Position numbers and translations under genes: made by a program. The notes beneath the pieces were generated by a model. That model saw nothing but the letters and a program-made list of their open reading frames with translations. It had not been told where the DNA came from and searched no databases. DNA of 64,000 bases from Candidatus Amarolinea dominans (GTDB lineage: Bacteria > Chloroflexota > Anaerolineae > SSC4 > Amarolineaceae): assembly GCA_016719785.1 (NCBI GenBank), contig JADJYJ010000010.1, positions 1 through 64,000 on the forward strand, written 5' to 3'. Of the stretch, positions 1 to 10,055 are shown piece by piece (positions within the stretch are counted from its first letter, which is position 1; the number at the start of each line of letters is the position of its first letter).

Positions 1-18
1 GAATGAAATGAGACAACC

Positions 19-1529
19 ATGAACTGGAAACAGGTTTTGCAGCAGGCTATGGCAGTGACCCTGGTGATGTTGTTCTTGGCTGGATGTGGAAGCGCCATAC
101 CCACTTCGGTCGTCGAAGCTCCGGCTCAAACACCAGAGCCGCCAGCGCCGACCCCACCACCCGCTCCGCCAACACCTGGCTCTGGACCAAAGTCCGGGGC
201 GTCTGGCCTCGGCGACTCCTTGTATCCCGGCTTCGGTAATGGCGGCTATGATGTCCAGCATTATCGCCTTGACTTGACCGTCAGTGATGTTGGCGCCAGT
301 ACCCTAAACGGCGTTGCTACCATCGAAGCAAAGGCGACACAAGATCTGAGCGCTTTCAACCTGGACTTCATCGGTTTCACCATCGCGGGCATCACCGTGG
401 ATGGTCAGCCAGCCGAGTTCAGCCGCAGCGGGCAAGAACTGACGATCACGCCGGCAACGCCACTTGACGCAAACGAGCTCTTCACGGTCGAGGTAACCTA
501 CCACGGCGCACCTGAAGCGATTGAATCGGTTGCGATCCCTGTGCCGACCGGCTGGGTGAATTTTGGCCGGGGAAGCTTCGTGTTGAGCGAACCCGACGGC
601 GCTGCCAATTACTACCCGGTGAACGACCATCCCCTGGACAAAGCGACCTACACCTTCCGCGTCACCGTGCCCAAACCCTTCGCGGTTGCGGCGAATGGAG
701 TGCTGGCTGACACGATTGATCACGGCGATTCCACCACCTTTGTGGGAAGCCCGTGATCCGATACCAAGTTATCTGACCACGGTGAACATCAGCGAGTTCG
801 AAGTCGAAACCGAGGAAGGCCCGAATGGGATACCAATTCGCAACTACTATGCGGTGGGATTGGACGCAGCGATACGCGCACCTTTCGCCCGCCAGGCGGA
901 GATGCTCGCCTTCTTTGGCGAAATTTTCGGCCCGTACCCCTTCGAGGTGTATGGTTCGGTGGTGATGAATACGGAGGTTGGTACCGCCCTGGAAGCGCAG
1001 ACGATGGCGATCTTCGGCGTTGACATAATCAATCTTGAGGACATCTCGTCCGCTGAGCGGATCATCGCTCACGAAGTCGCGCATCAATGGATTGGAAACA
1101 GCGTCAGTCTGGCGGATTGGAGCGACATCTGGCTGAATGAAAGCTTTGCGGCTTATGCGGAGGGGCTGTGGGTTGAACACACAGGGAAGCGAAGCTCTTG
1201 ATGCGTGGGTCAGAGACCGATACGAGCATGTCGTTGAGTCCCGCGAGAAGATGACCCCGCCGGGCAAACCCGCGGCTGACAGCCTGTTCAACGGCGGGGT
1301 GTACGCCTGGGGGGCGCTGGGACTGCACGCGCTGCGGATCGAGGTCGGCGATGAGGCCTTCTTCGCTATTCTGAGAACCTATTTTGACCGCTTCGAGGGT
1401 GGCAATGTCAGGACTGCCGATTTTATCGCCGTGGCGGAAGAGGTCAGCGGACAGGAATTAGGGGCGTTCTTCGATAGCTGGTTGTATAGCGAGGAAATTG
1501 CTCCTATGCCTGCGTTGGGGCTGAAGTAG
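19..1529 (+). CDS. M1 family metallopeptidase lipoprotein, interrupted by two frameshifts
   Basis: Zinc aminopeptidase-type protein, predicted to be exported and lipid-anchored. The first frame starts with a signal peptide ending in the lipobox LAGC (Cys23), then a Pro-rich linker and the M1 N-terminal beta domain. The second frame (from about 742) carries the exopeptidase-type ALEAQT segment, HEVAHQW and, 18 residues after HEVAH, the third zinc ligand in NESFAAY, so all catalytic residues are present. The third frame (from about 1180) carries the helical C-terminus. Restoring one base near 742 (TTTGTG before TGGGAA) and the AC repeat near 1180 gives one continuous protein of about 500 residues. 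The family assignment is firm. Whether the gene is a true pseudogene or mis-sequenced cannot be decided here. Confidence 0.85.
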
Positions 1530-1571
1530 GTACACCACTGATCAAGGCGGTATAACCTCTCAAGTCGCATC

Positions 1572-2512
1572 TCAATTGCTTCGATACGCGGCCACGCGAT
1601 CCTGACGCCGCGCCAATTCGCTCGTGTAGCGCCGGCCCAAGGTGTCAGCATGGGTCGCGATCCACGCGCTGAGCGCGGTTGCGCCGGCCGGTTGGGCATC
1701 CACATAGAGTAGATTCGCCATCAGTCCGGCGATCTCCTCGTGCGTGATGGTCACATCGCCGACCAGCGCGCCAACCGCACGACCGACCCAGTAGCCCACG
1801 GCCGGCGGCATGCCGATCACCGGCCGCCGTGCGCCGATCAAGCGGCCGATGGTCCCCACCATCTCCCGGTAGGTGAACGTTTCGGGGCCGATGGCGTTAA
1901 TGATCGCGTTCTCCCGCGCCGCGCCCTGCACCACGGCCAGGGCAGCCAGGTCATCCACGTAGATCGGTTGCAGCTTGTAGGCGCCGTCGCCGAAGACGCC
2001 GAAGATGGGCAGGCGGCGCAGCAGCCAGGCGATGTTGTTGATAAGGATGTCCTCCTTACCGAAAAGCACCGTGGGCCGCAGGATGGCATACGACAGACCT
2101 GACTCGATCAGCGCCCGCTCCAGCCGGGCCTTGCCGCTGAAGTACTCCAGCGGCGAGTCCTCCGAGGGGTTGGTGATGCTCACATGCACGATCCGCGCCA
2201 CGCCGGCGCGTTTGGCCGCCTCGAAGAGCACGAGTGTATTGCGCACTGCGTCCGCGTGGCGAAAGAGCGGGTGGTTGAAACGTACCCAATAGGTGTTGTA
2301 GAGCACCTCGACCCCCTGCAGCGAGCGCGCCAGCTCGTCAGGCCGGTCGAAGTGGAACGGGTAAATCCGCAGCCGGCCTCCGAACGCGTTGGCGGTCGGT
2401 CGAGTTGGTGAGAGTGATCGTCGGCTGGCCCTGGGCAAGCAGACGTTGCGCAATGCTGCTTGCCGGAATAGCCGAACACGCCGGTGACGGCGTGGATGCG
2501 AGCTTCTGTCAT
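1572..2512 (-). CDS. NAD(P)-binding SDR/NmrA-like epimerase family protein, frameshifted near its start
   Basis: Atypical short-chain dehydrogenase of the NAD(P)H-binding/NmrA type, likely a cytosolic oxidoreductase or epimerase of unknown substrate. The start at 2512 gives MTEARIHAVTG followed by VFGYSGK, the TGxxGxxG nucleotide loop. The main frame from about 2405 continues with RIYPFHFDRPDELARSLQG, YNTYWVRFNHP, a conserved VSITNPSEDSP strand-loop and LRPTVLFGKED. Two indels (about 2460 and about 2403) separate the Rossmann loop from the rest; the intermediate frame reads IAQRLLAQGQPTITLTNS, as expected for helix A and strand 2. Its ATG overlaps the stop of the upstream gene by 4 bp (ATGA), so the two are probably translated together. 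Confidence 0.75.
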
Positions 2513-4077
2513 TGATTCCTCTGACTTTGTTCAGCCGCCGGTTCTGACTTCCAGTCGCCTATGGCGCGTTTTTCCTTGTCGAAGGCAATGCCGATCAGCA
2601 CCACCGGTTTGCCGCTGGCGCGGTAGGGCTGATCGTAACCGCGCGCCCGAATCTGATCGAGCGCAACCTGCGCGCTGGTCATCTTGAATTCGATGATGTA
2701 GATTCTGTTGGGCAGTTCCAGCACCGCGTCTATACGGCCATGCGCCATGACCTCTTCGGCGTTCACCTCGAAGCCAAGTACGCTGAGGATCAGATAGACC
2801 AGTGAATGGTAGTAGGCTTCCAGCGGAAGATGAATGGTGTGAGGAATGCTGGCAAAGACCGAATTGAGGATCAGCACAAATTCGGCGATGGAATCCCGGC
2901 GCAGCGCCTTCTGCAGCCTGCCTGTCAAGGAAGATGGAAGGGCGCCTACCCGTGGCCCCAGATAATCCGCCAGCAAGTATTGCCTGAAAGCCTGTGCCAC
3001 TTCGTGATTGGGGTAGCCAAGCCGGTATTCGGTGCCAGCGACAGAGGGCAGTCTCTCTCGAATGGTGAGATAGCCGGTCTGAAATAGCAGGGAGACCGCA
3101 TCTATGTGATTCACGTCGGCCGAATCGAGCAACCGGTTGTCGGCATAGATTTCGTCCAGTTCATAGGCGGCCACCTGGTTGCTGCGCAGGAGTTTGATCA
3201 AGAAACTGGGCGTGGCGGTGGCGAACCAGTGATTCTCGAAGCTCTGCAGTTCGAAGAAGACCAGCGTGGAGAAGGGCACATAGAGCGTCTGCTTGCCATC
3301 CCAGGAAAAGCCGTTGTACCAGAAGCGGATGGCCTCCACCATCTCCGCCCGGCTGACGGCGAAGCGTGCGGCCAGGGCTTCGATGCGGTCGGGGAAGTAG
3401 CGCTCCAGTTCCTCCTGCGTATAGCCGACCAGGGTGGCAAAACGCTCGTCCAGGGTGATGTCGAGCAGGTTGTTCAGATCGGAAAAGAGCGACAGCTTGC
3501 CGTACTTGGAGATACCGGTCAGGAAAGTCCAGTGGATATGGTTGGCCGCGGTGGTCTTCAGCACCGAATAGAAATTTTTCAGGGTGGCGATATGCTCGGC
3601 CACCTTCTGCTCGTTCTCCAACAGGTCGGTGATAGCCCGGTCGTATTCGTCAATGAGCAGAACGATTTTTTGCTCGGCTGACAGGCAGACGATCAGTTCC
3701 TGGAATTTATCTTTGTAGTGTTCAGCCTGCAGTTGAACCTGATGCTCGGCGGCCAGGCGATCCAGGTGATTGGTCAGCGCTCGCTCCAACGGCTGTTCGT
3801 GATAGTCCAGATCGTTGAAGTTGATCACCAGCACCGGGCGCGGCCGCCAGTCAACCTTGTCTTCGATCCAAAGCCCGCGGAAAAGCTCACGATGTCCCTG
3901 GAAGAGATGCTGCAGCGTGGAGACCAGCAGCGACTTGCCAAAACGTCGCGGCCGCGATAAGAAGACGAAGGTTCCTGTGTTGATCAGCCGGTAGATCTGC
4001 TCGGTCTTGTCAACGTAGAGGAAATTGCCTTCGCGCAGCGAGTCGAAGAACTGGATACCGATCGGCAGCTTTTGCAT
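2509..4077 (-). CDS. AAA-ATPase-like protein with C-terminal PD-(D/E)XK nuclease domain
   Basis: 522 residues. The start at 4077 (MQKLPIGIQ) is where family members begin; an upstream in-frame ATG at 4143 would add 22 unconserved residues. It has the PF09820-type P-loop (SRPRRFGKSLLVSTL near residue 40), a Walker B-like LLIDEYDRAI near 145, and a C-terminal PD-(D/E)XK core (GRIDAVLEL...IYIIEFK) characteristic of PDDEXK_9. This very common family is found in Bacteroidetes, Spirochaetes and Chloroflexi. Its role is unproven, but genome-mobility or defence functions are suspected. TACAAT about 10 bp upstream of the ATG could be a -10 box giving a near-leaderless mRNA. It overlaps the SDR gene downstream by 4 bp. 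Confidence 0.85.
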   Translation of the reverse strand: MQKLPIGIQFFDSLREGNFLYVDKTEQIYRLINTGTFVFLSRPRRFGKSLLVSTLQHLFQGHRELFRGLWIEDKVDWRPRPVLVINFNDLDYHEQPLERALTNHLDRLAAEHQVQLQAEHYKDKFQELIVCLSAEQKIVLLIDEYDRAITDLLENEQKVAEHIATLKNFYSVLKTTAANHIHWTFLTGISKYGKLSLFSDLNNLLDITLDERFATLVGYTQEELERYFPDRIEALAARFAVSRAEMVEAIRFWYNGFSWDGKQTLYVPFSTLVFFELQSFENHWFATATPSFLIKLLRSNQVAAYELDEIYADNRLLDSADVNHIDAVSLLFQTGYLTIRERLPSVAGTEYRLGYPNHEVAQAFRQYLLADYLGPRVGALPSSLTGRLQKALRRDSIAEFVLILNSVFASIPHTIHLPLEAYYHSLVYLILSVLGFEVNAEEVMAHGRIDAVLELPNRIYIIEFKMTSAQVALDQIRARGYDQPYRASGKPVVLIGIAFDKEKRAIGDWKSEPAAEQSQRNQ

Positions 4078-4230
4078 GGCGGTATTGTAGCACAATTGCG
4101 TCAGAAGTTGGAAATCACCCTCACGATCGGGGTTGATTCGCATCGTTATGATCTGTATCGTGCGGGTATTCCATCCACAGAAAACAGGTCATCAAGCAGG
4201 CAACCGCACTGACTGCCGCCGCCGAGTGAA

Positions 4231-5881
4231 TTAGGGTCGCCCGGCGCTCGCCACCGACGCCGGCCACCAGGACGGCGTCGGAATGGCCCCGCGGCCCGCC
4301 AGCCCGCTGTGGTTGATGGTCACCAGGCGGTCGCCCTGCGAGGCGCCGACGTTGTACGGCGTCGCATTCGGGTCCGGGCCTTGCCCCACTTCAACCCACC
4401 ACATGTAGACTTCGCCTGACGGCCAGCCGGCGGGAATGCCCGTCAGGTTGACGCAAGCCACGTTGCCCAGGAAGGCCGTCGTGGCGGTTTCGCCGGTCAG
4501 CCAGTTGTAGAGCGCCAGCCGGTAGGTGTCGGTGGCTACGCCGCGCGGGGTCCAGCAGAACTGCGCCGGCAGCGTGATCTCGGCCCCATCCTCTGGCGAG
4601 ACCAGTGCGACATCGGCCACGTCGAAGTCTCCGCCCCAGGCCGTCGCGCCTGCGGTGTAGGCGGCCAGCCGGTTGCCCCACCAGCTCCACAGATACCCCT
4701 CGCCAGGGTTGGGGTCGTCGGGGGTGTTCAGATAGCGCACCGCGTAGAACTCGTCCGCGGTCAGCGCCGGCGCGCCGACGAAGAGATAATTGCCGTTTGC
4801 GGCCGTTATCGTCGCGGCCTGTGTGCTCCAATCATCGCCGTTCCAGCGCCGGAGGTCCAGCCGTAAACCGCCCGCGGCCGCGCCGTGCGAGGTGACCCGA
4901 CCGTAGATGCCATTGGCAGACGCTGTGGCTGTGGGGGTAGCGGTGGGCGTGCGCGTACGCGTGGCGGTCGGTGTGTTGGTCGGCGTGCCCGCGGACGCGG
5001 TGGGCGTGCGCGTGGGCGTGACGGTCGGCGTGCGGGTGCGCGTGGCGGTCGGTGTGCTGGTCGGCGTGCCTGCGGACGCGGTGGGCGTGGCGGTCGGTGT
5101 GCCTGCGGACGCGGTGGGCGTGCGCGTCGGGGTACGCGTCGCGGTCGGTGTGCGCGTGGGCGTGCTGGAAGCGGCGGCGGTCGGCGTGACGGTCGCGGTG
5201 GCCGCGCCAGAACGGCAGCCGAAGTCCTGCGCCCAGTAATGTTTGTAAGTGCTTGCTGCGTTGTAGCCGTAGCCGACGCCAATCTCGCAGACCAGGGGAT
5301 TGAGGAGATTGGCGCGATGGGGCGGGCTGTTCAGCCAGGCATTCACCACTGCTTCGGCTGAGTCCTGCCCCCAGGCGATATTCTCAGCAATCGTGTAGTG
5401 CGGCGAGTAACCGAAGCCGACCAATCTCGTGGTCATGTCACGGCCCAGGCGATCAATGTGGTTGGCGCTGATGTAGTTATACGCCGCCATGTCCCCGGCG
5501 AACCAGGCGGACGCATTGCCCAGGTTGGTCTGTGTTTGCAGCGGCGGCAGGCCGTTTTGGCTGCGCGCGGCGTTACTCAGCTCGATGACCCGGCGCACAA
5601 AATCGTTGCTGGTCGTGGTTGGCGTGGCCGTGGGAGTGCGCGTGGGCGTTGGCGTGGGGCCGCCCCCGCCCGCACGCCGCAACAGCGGCAGATACAGGCG
5701 TGGCGACTGCATCCGGAACCGGGCCGCCTGGAAGCTGGTCTGCTGGTCGAAGCTCACGCGGACGCCGAAGGTGTACTCGCCTTCCGGCGAGGTGGGCAGT
5801 CGCCCTTCCAGTGTCAGCGTGTTGGCGCCGGGCGCCAGCGTGCGCGTGCCGCTCTCGGAGAGCGCCGGGATCGCCTGGCGC
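4231..5881 (-). CDS. Giant secreted beta-helix/CAP protein, segment 5 of 5: CAP (SCP/PR-1, YkwD-like) domain and C-terminus
   Basis: After the Ig-like strand set and a SPRLYLPLLRR motif often seen in Chloroflexi surface proteins comes a TP-rich linker. A complete CAP domain of about 125 residues follows: RRVIELSNAARSQNGLPPL, ASAWFAGDMA, ISANHIDRLGRD, GYSPHYTIAENIAWGQ, VVNAWLNSPPHRANLL and HYWAQDFG. The His and Glu residues of the CAP cavity are present. A second, longer TP-repeat linker leads to a CNA-B-like domain (GIYGRVTSHGAAAGG) and a beta-sandwich ending near SVASAGRP. CAP proteins act outside the cell, with varied and often unknown biochemistry. The repetitive linker DNA (about 4920-5180) produces spurious plus-strand reading frames. 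Confidence 0.85.
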
Positions 5882-6766
5882 GCGCATCCACCAGGATCAG
5901 GCTGTAGGTCGCGGTCACATCCTGCCCCACGCGGCCGGCGCTGCTGGCGGTATTGCTGATCACCGCGCGCAGACGGATGGACGCGCCGGGCGTCAGTGCA
6001 ACCGCTGGATTGCCCGCGCCGTCCGTCACCTCGACCGCGGCCATCTGCACAGGCGAGCAGGCGCGCGGGGTCAGGCCGATGTCCAGGTCCGTCACCGGCG
6101 GCGGTACGGTCACGGTGCGGCTCTGCGCGTCGGCGAAGCAGGGCTTGGCGGCCAGCACGTAGAAGCTGCCCGCTGACGTCTGCCAGCCGTAGCGACCGTC
6201 GCTGTTCGTGGCCTGCGGGTTGAGCTGCCCGGAAAGGGCCGGGTTCCAGATCGCGTCGCCCGTGACCGGGTCGCGCTGGTAGAGCGTCACCACCGCGCCT
6301 GGCAAGGGGGCGCTCGTGCTGGCATCGAAGACCTTGCCGGCCGGATCAATGCAGGCCAGCCGGCCGCTCAGCACAGTCTCGGTCATGGTGACGCCATCGG
6401 ACCAGACGACCCGCTTGGTCACGACGACGCCCAGGGCCGTGTTGGGGATGCTCGCCGCGCCGCGGTAGAGTCCGCCGCCGGAAAAATTGGACACACGGGT
6501 CATGACGCCCAGCAGGTTGCCCTGGCTGTCCACCAGGGTGACGCTGCTCGGCGGGTCGCCGTAGATCGGCTCCTCGACTGTGATGCTTGCGTGTGGTACA
6601 CATGAGACCACGAAGGGATAGTTGGCTGAAGTCACCCCGCGCCAGGTGTAGGGGCCGTAGGTGACGGTGGCCGCGCCCAGCCCGCGGCTGACATCCGACC
6701 GCACGGTGAATCCCTGGGCGAGTACGCCTGCCCGGCCGTTGGGATTGGTCACGGTTACATCGCGCG
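5880..6766 (-). CDS. Giant secreted beta-helix/CAP protein, segment 4 of 5: Ig-like and carboxypeptidase-regulatory-like domains
   Basis: This stretch first completes the IPT-like domain (DVTVTNPNGRAG). A repeat-like SGGGLYRGAASIPNT region follows, then a carboxypeptidase regulatory-like domain (GKVFDASTSAPLPGAVVTLYQ through SDGRYGWQTSAGSFYVLAAK), typical of secreted adhesive or cell-wall proteins. It ends with an Ig-like strand set beginning VQMAAVEVTDGAGNPAVALT. The last correct residues are SLILVDAR. The frame is then lost at about 5875, where CCC appears as CC; restoring it yields QAIPALSESGTRTLAPGANT in the next segment. Function beyond a structural or adhesive role is not visible. Confidence 0.75.
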
Positions 6767-8279
6767 CCTGGCGCCAGGCCCGCGACCAGCGTTCCGCGCA
6801 CGCGCGCGCGGAAGGGCGGCGCTGTCTCGTCGGGCAAGTGCTGAAGGCCCTGCACGATGCTCGACCCCACCGCCGCCTGCAAGCCGGGCTGGAAGAAGTA
6901 GCCCAGGATGGTGACTTCGACGTTGATGCCCGCGCTGGCTGACGCCGGTTCGATGGCATCTACGATCGGGGTCGCGCCGTCGAAACAGCGCGAGAACTCC
7001 GAGGTGTTGCCGTTGGGGTCCGTGGCGGTGGCCGTCATCTGGTCACCGGCCGGCACCGCATTGACGAAGGTGGCCGAGAACGCGGCATTGCCCGAGGCGT
7101 TGGTGGTGGCCGTAGTTGCGCCCAGGAACGTCCCACCCTCGCCGTAACCCGAAGGATCGCAGGTGGGGCTGGCGAAGAATTCCAGCCGATAGCTCTGCGA
7201 GGGCTGGCTGTTGATGGAGCCGGTCAGGGTCTTGCGGTTGGCGGAGAGGGTCAGCAGCAGCGGGAAGTTCTGCAGGCGGTTGGGGCCATCGTCCGCGTCA
7301 CCGCTGTCGTTGGCCGTCGCCCCGGCCGGCGCCAGGTCGAGGCCCAGGCTGTCGTTGGCGAAGATGCTGTTGACCGCGAAGGTGTTGGTCCGGCCAGAAT
7401 CGGCGAAGACGCCCGCCCCGGCGTTATGGGCGATGACATTGCCTTCGCCCGCTCCCGCGCCGCCGATGTCGTTCTCACTCGCGCCCAGGGTGAAGAAAAC
7501 GCCATGACCATCATTCCCCAGCGCGCTCGTTCCGTCCGCTGCGGCGCCGATGAAATTGCCTTGCACGGTATTTGTGGTTGCGCCCGGCCGCGTCAGTTGG
7601 ATGCCGTCCTCGCCGTTGCCGGAGATGACGTTGCCCGGCTGAGGGCCTGCGCCGCTGCGCGGCCCGCCGATGGTGTTGCCACTGGCGCTGTCAACGGCCA
7701 CGCCCGCACGGGTGTTGCCCAAACTGGCCGCGCCCACCGCGTCCGGGCCGATCAGGTTGCCCAGCACTTTGTTGCCACTGGCGGCCGTGCCATAGATGCC
7801 CACGCCGTTGCCGCTGTTGCCAGAGATGACATTGCCGGGCAGCGCGCCCGCCGGCGCCGCTGCTCCGCCGATGATGTTACCCGGCGCACCCTGCACGACG
7901 ACGCCATCACTCCCGTTGCTCAGAGCGACCGTGCCCGCCGCGTTCACGCCGATGGAATTGCCCAGCACCTTGTTGCCGCTGGCGCCCGCGCCTTCGATCT
8001 TCACACCCGCCTGGCCGTTGGCTGCAATCACGTTGCGCGGCGAGGCGATGCCGACCAACGTTTCGCCGCCGATGGTGTTGCCCGGCGCGCCTTGAAGATA
8101 GACGCCGTTCAGGCCGTTGCCCAGGGCCCGTGTGCCCGTCGCGTCCGTGCCAACCAGGTTGCCCCGCACGACATTGCCCATGGCATTGGGGCCGGCAATC
8201 GCAATGCCGTGCCCTTGCGCGCCGATCAGCCCGTTGCCGGAGATGGTGTTGCCCGGCGCCGACCCCATCACGGTCGTCT
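6763..8279 (-). CDS. Giant secreted beta-helix/CAP protein, segment 3 of 5: last helix coils and cap
   Basis: Carries the final beta-helix coils. They end near GAGVFADSGRTNTFAVNSIFANDSLGLDLAP, the usual closing coil of this family, which leads into NDSGDADDGPNRLQNFP. A beta-sandwich-like stretch follows (SQSYRLEFFASPTCDPSG...TATTNASGNAAF), as commonly attached to such helices, then an IPT/TIG-like region (IDAIEPASASAGINVEVTILGYFFQPG). The frame breaks in a GCGCGCG run at about 6761-6766: after GLAPGAR the next residues, DVTVTNPNGRAG, are in another frame. The IPT-like motif 'VTNPNGRAGVLAQGF' therefore spans the junction, showing both sides belong to one protein. Confidence 0.8.
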
Positions 8280-10053
8280 CCCGCCAATCGAATTGCGCGG
8301 CGCGTCGAAGATCTTCACGCCATTGGCCCCATTGCCCAGCACCCGCGCCCCGGTTCGATTCGGCCCGATGATGTTGCCCTGCACCCGGTTTTCCGCGGCG
8401 CCGCTCTGGATGGCGACGCCGTCGAGCATGTTGCCCGAAATGATGTTCTCGACGTCGAACCCCGTTCCGCCGATCTGATTGGTGTTCGTTCCCGCGTCCG
8501 TCAGCAGCACGCCGCTGAGCAGATTGGGCAGCGCGTTCTCACCGGCCAGGTCCGTGCCGATCAGGTTGCCCTGCACCGAGCTGTTGGCGGCGGCCAACGA
8601 GATGAGCACACCCACCCCGTGGCCTTCAGCGCCGTCGCCGTTGCCGGAGATCAGATTGCCCGCGAGCGCGGCCGGCGGGTTGTTCGACCCGCCGACGGTG
8701 TTGCCGGGCGCACCGGTGATCTCGACGCCGTGAAAGCCGTTGGGCAGCCGTCTGGCGCCGGTCGCGTCCGCGCCGATGATGTTCCCCAACAGCCTGTTGC
8801 GCGTGGCGCCGCCCGCCAGAATCACGCCGTCCTGCACGTTGCCGGAGATCAGATTGCCGGGCGCCGCGCCGCGGGTTGCCGTAGCCCCGCCAACCGTGTT
8901 GTCGTTCGCCGCGTTGATCTGCACCCCGCTGAGTCCGTTGCCCCTGGCCGTCGCGCCGGCCGCATCCGTGCCGATACGATTGCCGGCCACGGTATTTTGG
9001 GTGGCGCCGTTCTGCAGGCTGATGCCGTATTGGCCGTTCCCGGAAAGCACATTGCCTTCTCCGACGCCCGGCCCGCCGATGGTGTTCGTATTTGCCGCGT
9101 CCACGACCACGCCGCTCTGGCCGTTGCCCAATGCCGTCGTCCCGCTCGCGTCCATGCCAATCCTGTTGCCCTGCACCTTGTTGCGCGCTGCAGCCTCCGC
9201 CAGACGCACGCCGTCCTGACTGTTGGCCGCGATGATGTTGCCCTGGAACGCGGCCGACCCGCCGATGAGATTGAGATCGCTGCCCGCGCTGTAAACTGCC
9301 ACGCCGTGGCGTCCGTTGCCCAGTCGGGCGTTGGCGGTATTGACGCCGATGGCGTTGCCGTAAATGATGTTCTCTGCCGCGCCGTTCTGGATCGTCACGC
9401 CATCCAGCCCGTTGCCGACGATGATGTTGCCCCCATCAACCGCAACCCGCCCCACCTGGTTGGTGCGCGTGCCCGCGCCGTCCAAAATCACGCCGCTGAG
9501 CCGGTTGGGCCGCGCCAGCGTGGCGGTGGCGTCCGCGCCGATGACGTTGCCTTCGATTTTGTTCAGCGTCGAGCCGGCGCTGACGAACACGCCCACGCCG
9601 TTGCCCTGGCTGCCATCGCCGTTGCCCGCGATGACGTTGCCGGGCGCGCTGCCGGCGGGGTTGGCCGGCGCGCCGATGAAGTTGCTGGACGCGTTCTCGA
9701 GCGAGACGCCGTGCTGGCCGTTGCGCACCACCGTCGTGCCATCCGCGGCCAGGCCGATGAAGTTGCCGTAGATGCGGTTGCTGACCGCGCGATCGCTCAG
9801 CAGCACACCGCTGCGACCGTTGCCCGCAATCACGTTGCGCGACTCGCGATCCTCGCCGCCGACCAGGTTGGAGGCTGTGTCGGAACCAACCAGCGCGACG
9901 CCCGCGTTGCGGTTGCCCAGGTTGGCGCTCCCCGCGCTGTTCGTGCCAATCAGGTTGCCCTTGATTTCGACGCCGGTCGTGGTCCCGTGTAGAACAATGC
10001 CGACCCCACTGCCGGCCGCGGCGCTGCCGTTGGCCGCAATCACGTTGCCGGGC
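8279..10053 (-). CDS. Giant secreted beta-helix/CAP protein, segment 2 of 5: central NosD-like repeats
   Basis: Continues the right-handed beta-helix of the upstream segment without a break in repeat register. About 25 coils alternate an IGT/IGAD xx G xx xLGN half with a GVxI xx AxxNxVGG half. Asn ladders at turn positions and GNVISGN/GNLISGN stacks are typical of parallel beta-helix surface proteins that bind or cleave polysaccharide; no pectate-lyase catalytic constellation could be picked out. The frame ends at 8271 in GGRRP-stop. Adding one G to the GGG run at 8278-8282 gives GGETTVMGSAPGNT and joins the next segment perfectly, so this break looks like a homopolymer under-call. The long plus-strand reading frames here are shadows of the repeat. 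Confidence 0.85.
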
Positions 10054-10055
10054 GG

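Noticed and set aside
4885..5361. Plus-strand Gly/Arg/Val-rich frames opposite the TP-repeat linker
   Set aside because: They are produced by the complementary strand of TP codon repeats and have no independent support.
8130..9992. Open plus-strand frame of about 620 codons opposite the beta-helix gene
   Set aside because: It is the complement of the regular, GC-rich repeat; the translation is a repetitive Asp/His/Ala-rich pattern without any known domain, and the minus strand is the clear coding strand.
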